A stretch of DNA of 64,000 bases from Polytrichum commune (Eukaryota > Streptophyta > Polytrichopsida > Polytrichales > Polytrichaceae), in assembly GCA_950295325.1 (NCBI GenBank), contig OX485803.1, positions 29,822,001 through 29,886,000 on the forward strand. Direction: 5' to 3'. The position numbers and the translations under genes are program-made. Below the pieces are notes generated by a model. The model worked only from the letters and a program-made list of their open reading frames with translations. It was not told the DNA's origin and searched no databases. Positions 1 through 12,059 of the stretch are shown piece by piece. Position 1 is the stretch's first letter; the number at the start of each line of letters is the position of its first letter.

Positions 1-312
1 CCACCTTACGCTTGCATAAATGGTAAAAAAGGAAGCTCCTTTTAGGGTTAGGGGTTTATATTGGAGTTCTTACCTATGGTAAGTTTTTCCAAATCCTATT
101 TTTACCATGGGTTAGAGACGTGGGTCATAGCTATAACCATGGTTATTTTACTCCATTCATCTACATCTTTGTTACATATCTAGCATGGAAAGTATGACCA
201 TTTTCCATGTATGTATGTTTAGGATATTTTGAACTTATTGTCATCTATTTATAAAGAAGACAATTGCTAGTTGATTAATGTGAAATTTTATAATCAAAGG
301 TTTTAATATCAT

Positions 313-354
<42 letters not shown>

Positions 355-2193
355 TAAGCACTTTCAATTTGAGCTTGTGAATTTGTCATAACCAAATCCT
401 AGGGAGTGAACTCTTCAAACCATGTACAAACTAACATGAGTGTAAGAAGGGGTATTATTTGAGGTATTAGCATACATGTAATACATACGGGAGAGCTATT
501 ATTTTCCTCTAGTGTGTGCATCTAGAAAGGCTATTTTTTTTGAAGTAAAGGTAGATGTACAAAAGGGGCCCCTAAGGTTTACGGAATTTTTTTTTATAAA
601 AGATGTGCTACTTTTGTCCAATTCACCATCCATTGGTGTCATATGGTCATAGTCCTAAATGACTACCATGTATGTTCTCGTTAGGGTTTGCATATGGGTT
701 CTAGGTTTTTACAAGCTAGAGGCTCTTGGAGTGCTCATGAGCTTCCTTGAGTTTCGCTCTCTGGATCATGGCTAAACTTACGCTCTTGTCTTTGTTTATT
801 TGATACAATCATGAGTTACATGTGATGGATGGAAAACAGAAAGTGACTATCCCATTGGAAAGTGAAAGTGGATTCTACGTGTAATAAATAATTATTTAAT
901 TCACGAATTAAACTTTGTATATGTAGTGGAGGCAATGATCTTATTACATTGAAAGCTTAGTATAAATACATGAGTTCATTTTCTAGCATGTTGTAAGTAT
1001 GTATATATTTGTTTTTATTTATAAAATTCTCGTATATAGGGGGTTGAATTCCATTGTGACCCACGCATGTCATTTAGGTTTCCAGTGAAGAGTCCACCCC
1101 TCCCTCCCCTAGCCCCCCCAAAAGAACCAAATACTGAACTCAAATCGTGTAGGTGCACTCACGATATTGAGAGACATTTAGACATTTTGATCTGACTTCA
1201 ATAGTACTGGTCATAGGTACTATTGTGTAAACTGATCTGTGTAGATACATGAATTATAGATTATGATTTCTTGTTTTATAATTTTGACCCAAGGCAATTT
1301 GCATGAGTAAAAAGATCCCCCCCCCCCGGCGCGGTTATTGGGATTTGCCTCTCAAATGGCTGTACTGTGCTTTCCTGCAATGGCTTCATTGAGTCATTTT
1401 TGCACCAGAAACATAAAAGCATAGCTTAAGAAATCGCCACATTTGAAACCAGTTTTTGCATATACCCCAGTGCTAGTACACATGTTACATAACTCCGCCT
1501 CTGCTATGTGAAAATGAATACACATACCAATGATATTGATAGTCCATCTCCATATTAAAGTCAATCCTATGTGAGCTCTAATTTGGGGCTTTATAAACCT
1601 GAGACGAACGCATTTATGATGAAGATCATAACTTTATGCGTTGAGTTTCAAGTTATAGATTTTTCAAACCCAACTTAGGGTGGCTTAAACCCTCAGCCTT
1701 GATCTAGATCTCGTGTGAACTATGAGGTTAAGGGCCGGTTTACACCATGGACCGTGAAGTCGGACTATGGAAGATGGCTTTTTTCTATGGTCTGACTTCT
1801 TGAAAAATCAATTTAGAAAGTCTTGGGCTTCTCACTAGGTGTAAACTGAATGTGGACCAAGATGAATGACCATGGATTAAAAAGTGAAGATGTTGATTTC
1901 TTTAATATATGCACAAAAAGGGCAGTTAAAAAAGATTCCAAATTTGATTATTCTTTTGGCTTCACTCGTTTTCTCTTAACCTCACTTCTTGTTTTTACTT
2001 GAATTTCAACAAGCATGGTTGCAATGGAAGAGAGGATAAAGAGCCTTGTTTTGCTCTTAAGATTATACATGTTTTTGTACATGCTTGTAAAGCATGTTGT
2101 GAACATTCAAGCATTCCTTTTGTAAGGAGAATGAGAGACATTCGCAATTTTGAGCTTGGTTTATGAGAGTATGGGGCATAGAGAGAGAAGCAT
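1..2193. other. AT-rich stretch, no gene seen
   Basis: No credible reading frame, RNA gene or terminal-repeat element was recognised on either strand. It holds a GA microsatellite (316-352) and a C-run near 1317-1327. Around 1672-1735 there is a GGTGGCTTAAACC-type stretch that recurs near 62530 and 45405, so part of this DNA is probably old repeat sequence. Confidence 0.5.
316..352. repeat. (AG)n microsatellite
   Basis: About 18 uninterrupted AG dinucleotides lie in otherwise AT-rich DNA. This is a simple sequence repeat, likely length-polymorphic. Confidence 0.97.
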
Positions 2194-2633
2194 ATGAAGT
2201 CAAGACGGATGTCCGGATTTGTAAACCACTTCTTGTTGGGGTTGTGGACAAAGAGAGAGTTTAGGAAGCGAACTCAAGTGAAATATAATGCTTTAGGATT
2301 TGTGTGTAAGAGGTTGGGCCCGTATCTCAAGAAAGATGACATCTTTCTTAGAGATATTGTGTCGGTGCAAAAGAGGGTAGCAATATCATTGCATAAGAGT
2401 AGTGGCAATGAACTGCAAATCATAAGAGACTTGTATGGAGTATATAAGAGCACATTGTCAAGCATAGCGAGAGAATTATGTAGAGCTATTAGGAAGCATT
2501 TGCAACTAGTTTTCGTATAAACTCCAAATGAACTGCAATTTAGGGTTTTAGCTTCAAGGTTTGAGCAACTATATGGTATACCGTACGTTATAGGGGCAAT
2601 AAAAGGTTCGTATATTCTTATTTTAACTCTCAT
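2194..2633 (+). pseudogene. PIF/Harbinger (HARB1-like) transposase fragment
   Basis: The reading frame matches the N-terminal half of plant HARB1-like nucleases. A KRVAISLHKSSG segment is followed by LYGVYKSTLSSIARELCRAI, the helix-turn-helix-like region that in intact members reads roughly as a GVxKSTVxRIxRE motif. After a TAA at 2518-2520 the same frame carries on with RFEQLYGIPYVIGAIKGSYI, equivalent to the GIPNVIGAIDGTHI block that holds the first catalytic Asp; here that Asp is Lys. Similarity stops near 2633, so the catalytic C-terminal half is missing. This is therefore a truncated, stop-interrupted and catalytically dead remnant. The start used is the first Met of the open frame; the real N-terminus is unknown. 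Confidence 0.75.
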
Positions 2634-4340
2634 AGTCCCTTCATTGAGAACACTGGAGCCTTCCTCGCGTCTATAGCCTGGATATATCTTTCCATTCTCT
2701 CTAAAACTCTATCCCTATTGTAAAGATAGTGGGATCCTGTAAAGTCCTCATTGTCTACCAAACTATAGACCCACTTAAGATTACAACTCATAATTATGGA
2801 TAGATACTCTTCATGCCTCATCAGGGGTAACAATTCCTCCATGCTATTCTTCCATTTGGCCCTGGTCTCACGATTTTTCCCTATAATTGTTGAGACATAT
2901 GAGTTTCGTAATCTGTCCAATCTACTTGCCTCTCTTCCACTCGTCGGTGTATGTTCTGCCCAATGTGTAATTGTTCCTCACAATCTGCGTAGTACAAGAA
3001 ATATGAGCTCCTACATCTTCCATCACAACATTTTCTGTTAAAGGATCTAATAACCTCAAATGCTTTCTAGCCAAAATTTCAGTGAACAAATTTTCCACAA
3101 CACAATTCACCGAAAAAATCCACAACTCCTGTAACTAGTCCTTTATGATCCACGCCTCCAATTCCAATCCAACCATAGAAAAAAAAACAAATCACGTTGA
3201 AACACATAAAATTGATGGAGATTAAAATTTGGAATCACCTTTTTCTCCACCTCCCATAATTGAGTACACATTTCCAAGGGCAGGGTACTAGGCGAAAATG
3301 GTAGCCTTGCCAATTCAACCAATACCATGGTCTTATCCTCCTGGGGTATTGTGTTGTTGGATCGGTCGACCATAGTCATGCTCCTTTCTCTTGGGGCTGC
3401 TTGGGCTTGCCTATATCCTGTCGAAGTTCCTCCAGTTGCACTTTTAGAGCTACGTTATGCACCTATAGCTATTCATAGCGACAATGGTCACTGAATTTAT
3501 CTTGCAGTAGTTGGTTAATTTGTTGCAGGTATTCCGCACTCTTCTCTTGCACTTCAACCAATTTATCTTTCTTCTTGGACAATTGTGTCTCCAGATCTTG
3601 CATTTTGGCCCTAGTCTGAGCCATCTGCACCTCAATCTCTGCTAAGGTTGGTGACAACAACGACGTTGGTACTACCGGGAACGAGGGTCGCGGAGGAATT
3701 ACTTTGAGCCTTCTGCCTGTACCCTAGCACATGCACGAGATATAAAAATCATAATATAAGTAAATCGTAGGGGGCAATGGTGCATTATGAACCTAGATTT
3801 CTTCATTCATTCTCTATTGCACAACTTTGGCCTAGTTTATCTCCTTCCCCTCCCATGTTCAAATGGCGGCCACAATGAAATTTGTTCCATCTTGTGTCCG
3901 TCGGGTCGAAAGAGAAAGTAAGTGTTCACAAATTCAAACCAAGCCTTCCAGTGGTGCTGAGCAGCTTCAAAAATTCCATTTGGTATCCTTTCCCCACTTG
4001 AATTTATACTCAAAAATTTCCTCAGCTTTGGCCTTCCGTAGATCAACCAAGGCCTCCAACTTCTCGCCACCCTCAAGTAGAGCCAATATTTGTGAAATGG
4101 CTAAAGTGGAAAATCCAATGTTATATTTCCTACTTAAGCAAACTTCATCTTCAACTGGTACGTGTGCATAAATTGTGTGACTTTACCTTCATTTACTTCT
4201 TTTTCAGCATCTCGTACCCACAGCAAGAATTCCCATATCATAGCTTGCTCCAATTTGCTTCAATTCTTCGCCATTGCCTCCTGAAGTTGACGGGGAATAT
4301 CGGGCAGGGCCACTGCCTGGACTGGTGTAGGGGGCGCCAT
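2630..4340 (-). pseudogene. Broken unidentified reading frame with coiled coil
   Basis: I do not recognise this protein. Reading - strand from a Met at 4340, coding-like segments follow in shifting frames. They begin MAPPTPVQAVALPDIPRQLQ, then comes a charged stretch ending near 3980. A Lys/Glu/Gln-rich heptad-like segment (3660-3470, KMQDLETQLSKKKDKL) looks like a coiled coil. Last come two long frames at 3125-2922 and 2920-2630. Joining them needs at least three frameshifts or introns and passes several stops. The amino-acid make-up (Glu/Lys/Leu-rich, few Cys) is coding-like rather than random. It abuts the Harbinger fragment on the other strand, so it may be an accessory frame of a transposon or the gag of a different retroelement. 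Confidence 0.35.
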
Positions 4341-7300
4341 CTATGCTGGACTATAGTCTTGATGAAGAGGATATTGCAACTTATTGCCTATGACTTCTAG
4401 GATGACAATCCTCGTAGTCACTAGACTATAGTATGTGAGTGATCCGTGATGACCCTGCAGTAACTACAATTTGACCACATTCAGTTTGCTAGACCATTCA
4501 CCTTGCTTTGTTTGTTTCCTTTATTTCATATAGATGCCACTCGACCCAGACCATAGTCTCTATGATGAACCTTTTTTATAATATACAATTGATGTCACCC
4601 TATGATCCTTTCCAAATTTAACAACATCCACTCAGCAATTGCCCTACCCTTTTTTCTCATATTTGAAAGAATGCTCTTCTCAGTCTCAAGATCTATTGGA
4701 ATGTATATGACTAAGTTTTTTCTTATTCATCTCTCACCTTTTTTTATGATTTCTTTTCTTTTATGTTTCTTTCTATTTTACATCACTCATCTTAGTTATC
4801 CTAAAGAGGAAGGAGATTTAGTGATGAAGAGGAATTTCTATGGCGGCAAGGGCCATCTAAAGGAAGAACACTCTGAGAAAGGTTAGGTCTCCATACTATT
4901 GTTGGAGAGAATAGACTATGGTCATGACTATACTTTTTTTCACCTGGTAATTCAATTTTCCTCTTTATTCACTAAACTGATATCATACTCTCAAAAGGTT
5001 ACTTCACCCAACCTTCCCTATCATTCCTTCAATATCCTTGTTTTACTTTCAGAGAGACTTCATTCATTCAAGAAGGCACTCCATCTTTCGTTTCATGTTC
5101 TTTCCTTCCCTCGGCAAGGTCTACTTATTTACTCCATGTCTCACTGAGCCAAATACTTCTTACACATTTTGTTACTCTTTTCTTGAGGCTAACTACTATG
5201 TCCATAACTTATTATTGAGGGGGTGTGTGAGGCCTAAAACCTCCACCCTTGAGCGTCCTAGTCCGGGTGAAAGTCCAAGCTCACATGTGAATCAATGTGG
5301 TTTGTCGTTAACTCCGTGGGATAGAGTCAAGTTCCTTCCAATGTCATAATTTTATCAACTCACAACTTTATTCAAACCCACCAAGGTGTCAGGTTTCTAG
5401 GGACACCCAACCCTTTGATGGTGATATTTACTGTGGCCACCCACATCATTTCACTCCCTAATGTCCCACCTTTTCTAAGATCTAAACCCTTCACTCCATC
5501 TAACCATTATGCCCCTAATAACACCCTCTACCACCTAAGTGGTGGCAGATCCTTGGTTACCCTAATCATCTCCCCCTAAATTAACCCCTCCTACCTCCTA
5601 AATAATGTTCCCCTCCTCGGTAGCTCATTAATCAACCTTTAGTGCTCACTAGTTGGGCTCAATTCCACGTTGTCTGCTGGACAATTGGGCCCGTCATCAC
5701 CCGTCATCAGCCTTCATTGGCCGTCGCTGGTCGCAAGGGGATTGGGTCGGGCCACTTCTCAACCACCTCCCGAAGCCACTTCAGTTGAACCACCGGCCCA
5801 GCAGTAGCCAACCTCGTCCTCCGAGGCGCCAACAGCCTCCACTCTTCATTCTCATCGTCCGTCGTGCTGCCTCCTCCTTTCTGAGCAATCCTCACCTCAC
5901 TGAGATTGCTATCCCAACAATCACATGAACACCTCCAGTCTAACCACCCCGCAATCCTCGATGGCAGCTCCAATTCAATCACAGAATGTGTGGTTGCCCA
6001 CATAATTTTATTTTTTTTCAGTGTAGTTTCTGCTCCAGAGGTGGAAATAACTGATTCATCCAGGCATTCAGGGTCATTCGAATTAATCCCTTCCCCGCAC
6101 CTGGAAACTCCTCCCTATTCTCACACAATGTCGTGCGACAGTGGGCACTTCTTCAATGGCCAGCAAGGGAGTTGTCTGCCCAGTTGCTAGAATTCTACCT
6201 CATTGCTGAGAATGCCGTCCCGGCACCCTTCCTGACCTCGCCCTCGGTCTCCCGAAGTGTTGCTTCTCGGATATGCATTCGCCCTCTCTCCATTCCCACG
6301 GCTGATCTCTGCAACCCACCTGGGCTGCTCCCTCTACCCAACCGCAACCAACAAAAAAGAAGAAGAACCAGAGAGAGCTTCCAGCCTCCCGGCCCCGACT
6401 GTCATCATTCCCGACCGAGAAAGGCTAGGGTACAATCCCTGCCCCCTTAATTCAACCCACAACCCTACCCAATTCGAACCACACTCTACCTAATTCGGCA
6501 GTCACACCAACCTTTTAATCTAGCTTAAATCTCACATTACTAATCTAAATTCCTACTTAACAACTTAGTCTAATTCTTTAGCAATGCGATTGCTGGACAC
6601 TCACCCCCAACATTAAGCCTAACCATCAAAATACACTCAATTCTCACTCTTTTTATTTCCTTTTCCTCGAATAACGATAAATCCAAACTCAACCTTAACC
6701 CTTTCCAACTTAAAACACATGTGGGCACATGCTTTTTGGCTCACAGGGTGTTGAATGTACTGTCTCATAGTGAGTCTCTCATGTTTGGTGACCTGGCTTA
6801 GTTGGAAACACTCCTTAGTAGGGACCTAATTGTTACATTTGCCTACAATGGCCTTTCCTTCTCTTATGTGGTATTCTCCAATGATGTTTCTCTTTCTTTT
6901 CCATTTGTTACCTTACAATCACTCTTATGAAATTAAATCATTTTTTTATTCTCTCGATCACTTCCTATACCTCTCACTTCCATCACTCAAGATTTCCCTC
7001 TGGTTATCCTAAGCTCCTCATTTCTTCTCTCATGCAATAATGCACATTCTTTTTCCCTAGTTGTAATTTGTTGCACACTTCCCATATACATTAGGTTATT
7101 TAGGGTTAAGAGGTGATTACAACCAAAGAATTGAACAACACCATAGCAAATTCTTTCCATTACAATCAAGACATGATTTTAGATGATTAAGCACTAAAAA
7201 TGCGGCACTTTGCTCACCCAAAAAGTCTTCACCACGCCTGCACCACTTGATTTCCACTCTCCAGCTTGCCTTGTGTTCCTATTCCCTCAAGCTCTTCACT

Positions 7301-7854
7301 CCTTCAAATCGGCGTCACTTTCCAGTCACTCCACCTTCGCACAATACTTCTTTGTTTCTACAACTTTAGTATGCTCAATGTTTCCAAGCTCCCTCTTCTC
7401 ACCCTCTCGCTTTGATTGTGATCTCCCCATTGCGACTATAGTTTGTTGCGCGATACACATAACAATTCGTTTCGTCTGCCAGACTATGGTCTCTCCGTCT
7501 TCGTTCCAACTCTTCAGATGCTTGGCTATGGCCGCAATCAAGTAGCATTCCGACGGCTCCTGGCCTAACCGTCACTCCGACTCCGAAGGGACACGTTTCA
7601 CACTAGGGTTGTTATTAGCATCATGGTTACTCCCTTTGTTACCTATTTCCACTTTGATTATTGACTGCTTCTTTATTGATTACTCCCGCTCGGCCCCTCT
7701 TGTTTGCATAATTTCTAAAAAATAAATGTGTTAATATTAATTATATTTCCATATTCATAAGATATAAAAGTTAAACAATTCCAAAATTGATTGATTTAAT
7801 TATTATTTATTAGTGGACCCTCCCCCCTTCTTATTTTTGGTAATTGGCCTCAAT
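4341..7854. other. Gypsy 3' flank, LTR-like but unresolved
   Basis: No gene is supported. This stretch adjoins the 3' end of the - strand gypsy polyprotein. A 3' LTR should lie here, but I could not match it by eye to the sequence beginning at 15393. A purine-rich tract on the - strand (about 7826-7843) directly after the integrase stop is a candidate polypurine tract. Copies of a GACYATAGTC-type 10-mer (near 4335, 4545, 4905, 7438, 7484) also occur on the far side of the element (15770-17205). The somewhat GC-richer part, 5650-6480, has open frames but none resembles a protein family. Confidence 0.4.
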
Positions 7855-7856
7855 TA

Positions 7857-9025
7857 CTTTCGGTACAATTTTAGGCGATTTCCATTTAGTCGAGTAGGTA
7901 AAACATTGCCTGCAAAATCCTCTAAATCAAAGGATCCATTGGCGTGAATTGCACGTACTTTATGAGGATCTAGCCAATGTAATCTAAATTTTCCCGGGAA
8001 TTTTTGAAACCTATTATAAAGCATAAATCATATCATAAAGCAATACTAGGTCCATAGGTCCTATCTTTTTATCTTTCATTTTACTGCCATAAGACTTGTG
8101 GCATAGGACTGCCATAGGACTTGCGGCATTTTTGAATGGGAGCAGTGTTTAAATAGGCATGACTCCGGGTTTCATCTAATTTTTCAAGCATGTTGATACG
8201 GGCTTCTAACGATTCCACCTCACCAAGACGTTCATTGATAGCGATTCTTAATGATGATAATTCCAATTCAATGGGTAGAATGGCCTCTTGACCGTACATC
8301 AATTGTAAGGGTGTAAATTTAATTGCAACTTTATATGCAATCCGGTATGCCCATAATGCATCGATTAATTTAGTATCCCAATCAGTCATGGATCCTTGTA
8401 GTGTTTTGGTTATAATTTTACAAAGAATTCTATTTGTCTTTTTGGTTTGACCATTTGCTCTCAGGTGATAGGGAGTAGTAAACTTGTGTTTAATTTAAAA
8501 TTTTGTGGTTAATTCCTCAATAACGTCGTTGACAAAATGGGTACCTCTATCACTCACAAGTTTTTTAGGGCAACCGAAATGCGACATTATATATTCACGT
8601 AAGAATTTAACGACAATCGCCTTATCGTTAGTTTTAGTGGTTTCGGCTTCAACCCATTTAGTAGCATAGTCCTGTGGCTACTAAAATATAACGATGGCGT
8701 TCATGACGACTAGGAGGGTTAATAGGACCTACAAAATCTATACCCCATTTTTCAAAAGGGGCCAATGCTAGGATCTGTGTGAGAGGCATAGCGGATGAGG
8801 TGGTAGGTTTATCTATTCGCTGGCACAGGTCACATTGACAAGTATAAATAGTGCATCCGCAAATAGTGTTGGCCACCAATAACCGGATTGCAATATTTTC
8901 CGTGCGGTAATATCACCCGCGAAATGTCCACCGGCGGGGTTGTCATGACATTCTTTTAAGATTTGCGAAATCTCAGAACTTGTTACACATCTTTGGAAGA
9001 CAACATCCTCACCTTGATTATACAA
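7857..9025 (-). pseudogene. Gypsy integrase, frameshifted, catalytic Glu lost
   Basis: The N-terminal HHCC zinc finger is visible (ECHDNPAGGHFAGD, then CQCDLCQRI), though the segment just before the Cys pair is frameshifted. The core starts with WGIDFVGPI, carrying the first Asp. A frameshift follows right after RHRYILVAT (about 8670), and the frame resumes as YATKWVEAETT. The second Asp is in VSDRGTHFVNDVI. The third catalytic position, normally Glu in an ANGQxExxN context, reads ANGQTKKTNR, so it is Lys (about 8450). The C-terminal DNA-binding part ends FAGNVLPTRLNGNRLKLY, then TAA. This enzyme would insert cDNA into the genome; it cannot work here. Confidence 0.9.
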
Positions 9026-9118
9026 AATATTAGCAATAATTGTATAGGGGTCTGTTTTATATGCTAGCCTTTGTTTTTGCTTATCATTATAACCTTCCGG
9101 AAATGTATAAGTTTGTAA

Positions 9119-10774
9119 TTATCTCCACACATTCCGGGGGTATAACGTCAACAGAAACAATTGAACATCTGGAAGTGAATCGTCAATTGATTCATCTGCC
9201 AAATCCTCATTTAAACGAGACAAATGGTCCGCATTGGCATGACTTTTACTATGACGAATTTCCACCGTGAAGTCCAAATCTTGTAGAAGTAATACCCATC
9301 GAGCGATACATCTCCTCAACTGTGGTTTATTTACTATATACTTTAATACATCATGATCAACATGGAAGATTATCTTATTATTCCCAATGCATCTTGTTCC
9401 GTTACGGAGGAATTCTTTTCGGCTTGAACCAATTGACGACTAGCATAATATATTGGGTGATCACGTCCTTTGTTATCTTATTGACCAAGAATGGATCCTA
9501 TTGCTACATTTGAAGCATCCACATAAATGTGGAAATCTTTTTCCCAATTCGGTGGAATTAGAATTGGAGTTGTTACCAATTTTTGCGTTAGGATATTAAA
9601 AGGATAAGTGCAAGCCGATGTCTACACGGATGGTGTGTCAGTTTTTTTAACAATTCCGTCAAAGGCATGGCTAAAGTGGCATGTTCTTGAATAAAACGGT
9701 TGTAATACCCCGTATGACCGTAGTAGGAATTGGTAATGACGCAATGATTGTAATTTTATCTGCATTCGTAGCTATTCCCCTTTTAAACACAATATGGCCG
9801 ACTAGTTTACCAAAGGGAACCATAAATGCTGATTTGGCAGCATTTATGAAAATACCAAACTCCATATATTTATCAAGACATTTTTATAGATAATCGGCAT
9901 GTTGTTCCATAGTTCCAAAAACTGCAAAATCGTCCAAGAATATCTCCATAAATTTACGTAAATATTTTTGGATTGCTTTAGTCATGACATATTGAAATGT
10001 CGCCAGTGCATTGGATAAACCAAATGACATAACAATATATGCAAATGCTCCCCAATCACTGGTGAATGTGGTGTACCAACGGTGGGGTTTATAAATTTGG
10101 ATCTGATTATAACATGAAAATCCATCCATAAATGAATATCTCTTATGACCTCCCACCGCATCCAACATGGTGTCGGTAAAAGGAAATGAAAAATAATCCT
10201 TTCTAGTGACACTATTTAATTTGCGAAAATCTTGACAAATTTGCAAATTGCCAGTTTTCTTAGGTACTACAACAATTGGTGAAACCCACTCACTGAAAGG
10301 AACTTTGTAGATGAACCTTGCTTCTAATAGTTTATCAATCTCCTCTTTAACCAAAAGGAAGTATTTGGGGTTCATTCTATATTGTCTTTGTCTTATGGGT
10401 GTAACACCTTCTTCTAACACAATTTTATGTTCACAGACCTCCGGCGGTACACCCCGTAAGTCCTTATAAGTCCATGCAAACACTTGTATATTTCTTTTGA
10501 AGAAATTATACCAATATTTCTACTCCATGTTAGAGACCTTTTCATAAATCTTGATAATTTTAGGGGCTTCCTTCGTACCCAAATTCATTTCTTTACACAC
10601 GTCCTTAGCTACATAACTTTTGATTGGAGTGTTAGATGAAAACATAGCATCTTCCCAATCCTCCTCCAAAGCCGGTGTTAATTTAGGTTTTTCATTAGTG
10701 GAGGGTTTTCTCTGATCAAGGGGTTGGGGTTGATGTTCCGTCTCCGAGGCAATTGTGGTGACAATGTTACACAC
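9119..10774 (-). pseudogene. Gypsy reverse transcriptase and RNase H
   Basis: A linker (10774-10520) ends with the PKIIKIYEKVSNME block that precedes RT in this lineage. RT is open from 10483 to 9884. It has SEWVSPIVVVPKKTG, QDFRKLNSVTRKDY, the first Asp in YSFMDGFSCYNQI (usually DGFSGYNQI) and the YxDD-box variant FMEIFLDDFAVFG. The frame then breaks near 9884 and resumes through MEFGIFINAAKSAFM. RNase H follows (DFHIYVDASNVAIGSILGQ around 9530) and ends RCIARWVLLLQDLDF and HANADHLSRL at 9319-9119. RT copies element RNA into cDNA and RNase H removes the template. The RT catalytic Asp residues are kept although the frame is broken. Confidence 0.92.
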
Positions 10775-10786
10775 AAATTTTTGCCA

Positions 10787-11398
10787 CTAGAGGATTGCAT
10801 CATCTGAATCTCCATGTTCTAAAGGAAAATAGTATTCTCCCATACCTAGCGAGACTGGTGGATCCGGGTGGCTTTTAATATTGTATATGGCCTCGCTATG
10901 TACATTATTAGTATCGGATTCTGAATCATCTGAAAAAAATTCCGTGCCATCATTTTGTGTTTCCCCTTGATAGTTGGTAGGAAATAATGGTAATACCATT
11001 TTCTCTGAAACCCTTCCTAAGGTTAAAGTTCCTTTGCCCCAATCTTCTTTGGCTTGAGCAAGGATTAACCACGGATGCCCTAGGATGCCAAGTATAGGTT
11101 GAATGGCATTCGAGGTTCGGAAAATGATAAAATCAACTTTATTATTTTTTCCATAAATTAATACTGACACTTGGGGTAATTCTCCTAATGGCTTAGTGCG
11201 GGTGTGGTCTGCCATTTTCAGGATAATAAGGGTCGGGTTCATTTTGGTTATACCTAATTTGTTTAATGTTTCCACGCTCATTAGGTTAACACTCAACCCT
11301 ATATCAACCTGAAAACCAGGAATTAACACACCGTCAATAATAACATCTACTGCGGGGGCTCTTGGATCTTTACCTAAGGTGACATCATGGATATCCAC
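10787..11398 (-). pseudogene. Gypsy aspartic protease region
   Basis: A continuous 203-residue frame. It has the retropepsin fold signature VDIGLSVNLMSVETLNKLG, where functional copies have D-[ST]-G-A, so the catalytic triplet reads D-I-G. The flap-distal ILGHPWLI motif is in place downstream, followed by an acidic Ser/Asp-rich tail. In an active element this enzyme cuts the Gag-Pol polyprotein; loss of the Ser/Thr after Asp predicts an inactive protease. The frame is open over its whole length, better kept than integrase. Confidence 0.85.
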
Positions 11399-12059
11399 TG
11401 TTTTAGGTTTTTTTGGATTGTGGAAGAACTTAACCTACTCCTACAATGAGGAGCTATAGCCAACAATTGTCTCATGGTGATTTGTGGTTTAATCACTTTT
11501 GATGTCATAATGTTGTAGCCCGTTAGCTAAGTCCATCACTTGGGTTCACGTAGACGCGGATTTCCAACTTACATTCCTGGGGTTTAATACACTATAACTA
11601 GGAACTTTAACTGTCTCTTGATTGGTTCTTGACAAAATGGTAGGCATTTTGGTTCGTCTTATAAGATGGGGAGTTGTAACTAGTTGAGGTGGTGAAATGG
11701 GTATCGGCACCGGCACTCGTTGTACTACCGTTAGGGCTGGTGCAAACGATACTGGGGCACTCTCCCGTCGAGGATTTAAATGGATAAGGGGGTCCAAAAC
11801 AGTTGAATTATTTGGGTCCAGGTATACCGGAGACTCATATGAAAGACTTTTGTCATCACTATTGTCATCGGGAACAAATAAGGGTTCGACTATTCTTTTT
11901 GAACGAGTTGTGACTGCATTAATTTTAGATTCAGGATACGAGGGATTTGAGTGGATTGTATGTTGAATATGATGAACATTTCTAGGTCCCCCTCCGCCTC
12001 TCCTTCTTGAATACGAACATGTTTTCCTTTCTTCCAGTCTCTAACATTTGACTAGTAGT

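Noticed and set aside
5653-6493. Overlapping + strand frames of 90-105 residues in GC-richer DNA
   Set aside because: Pro/Arg/Ser-rich low-complexity translations with open frames on both strands, no family resemblance, and a location in the flank of the gypsy element.
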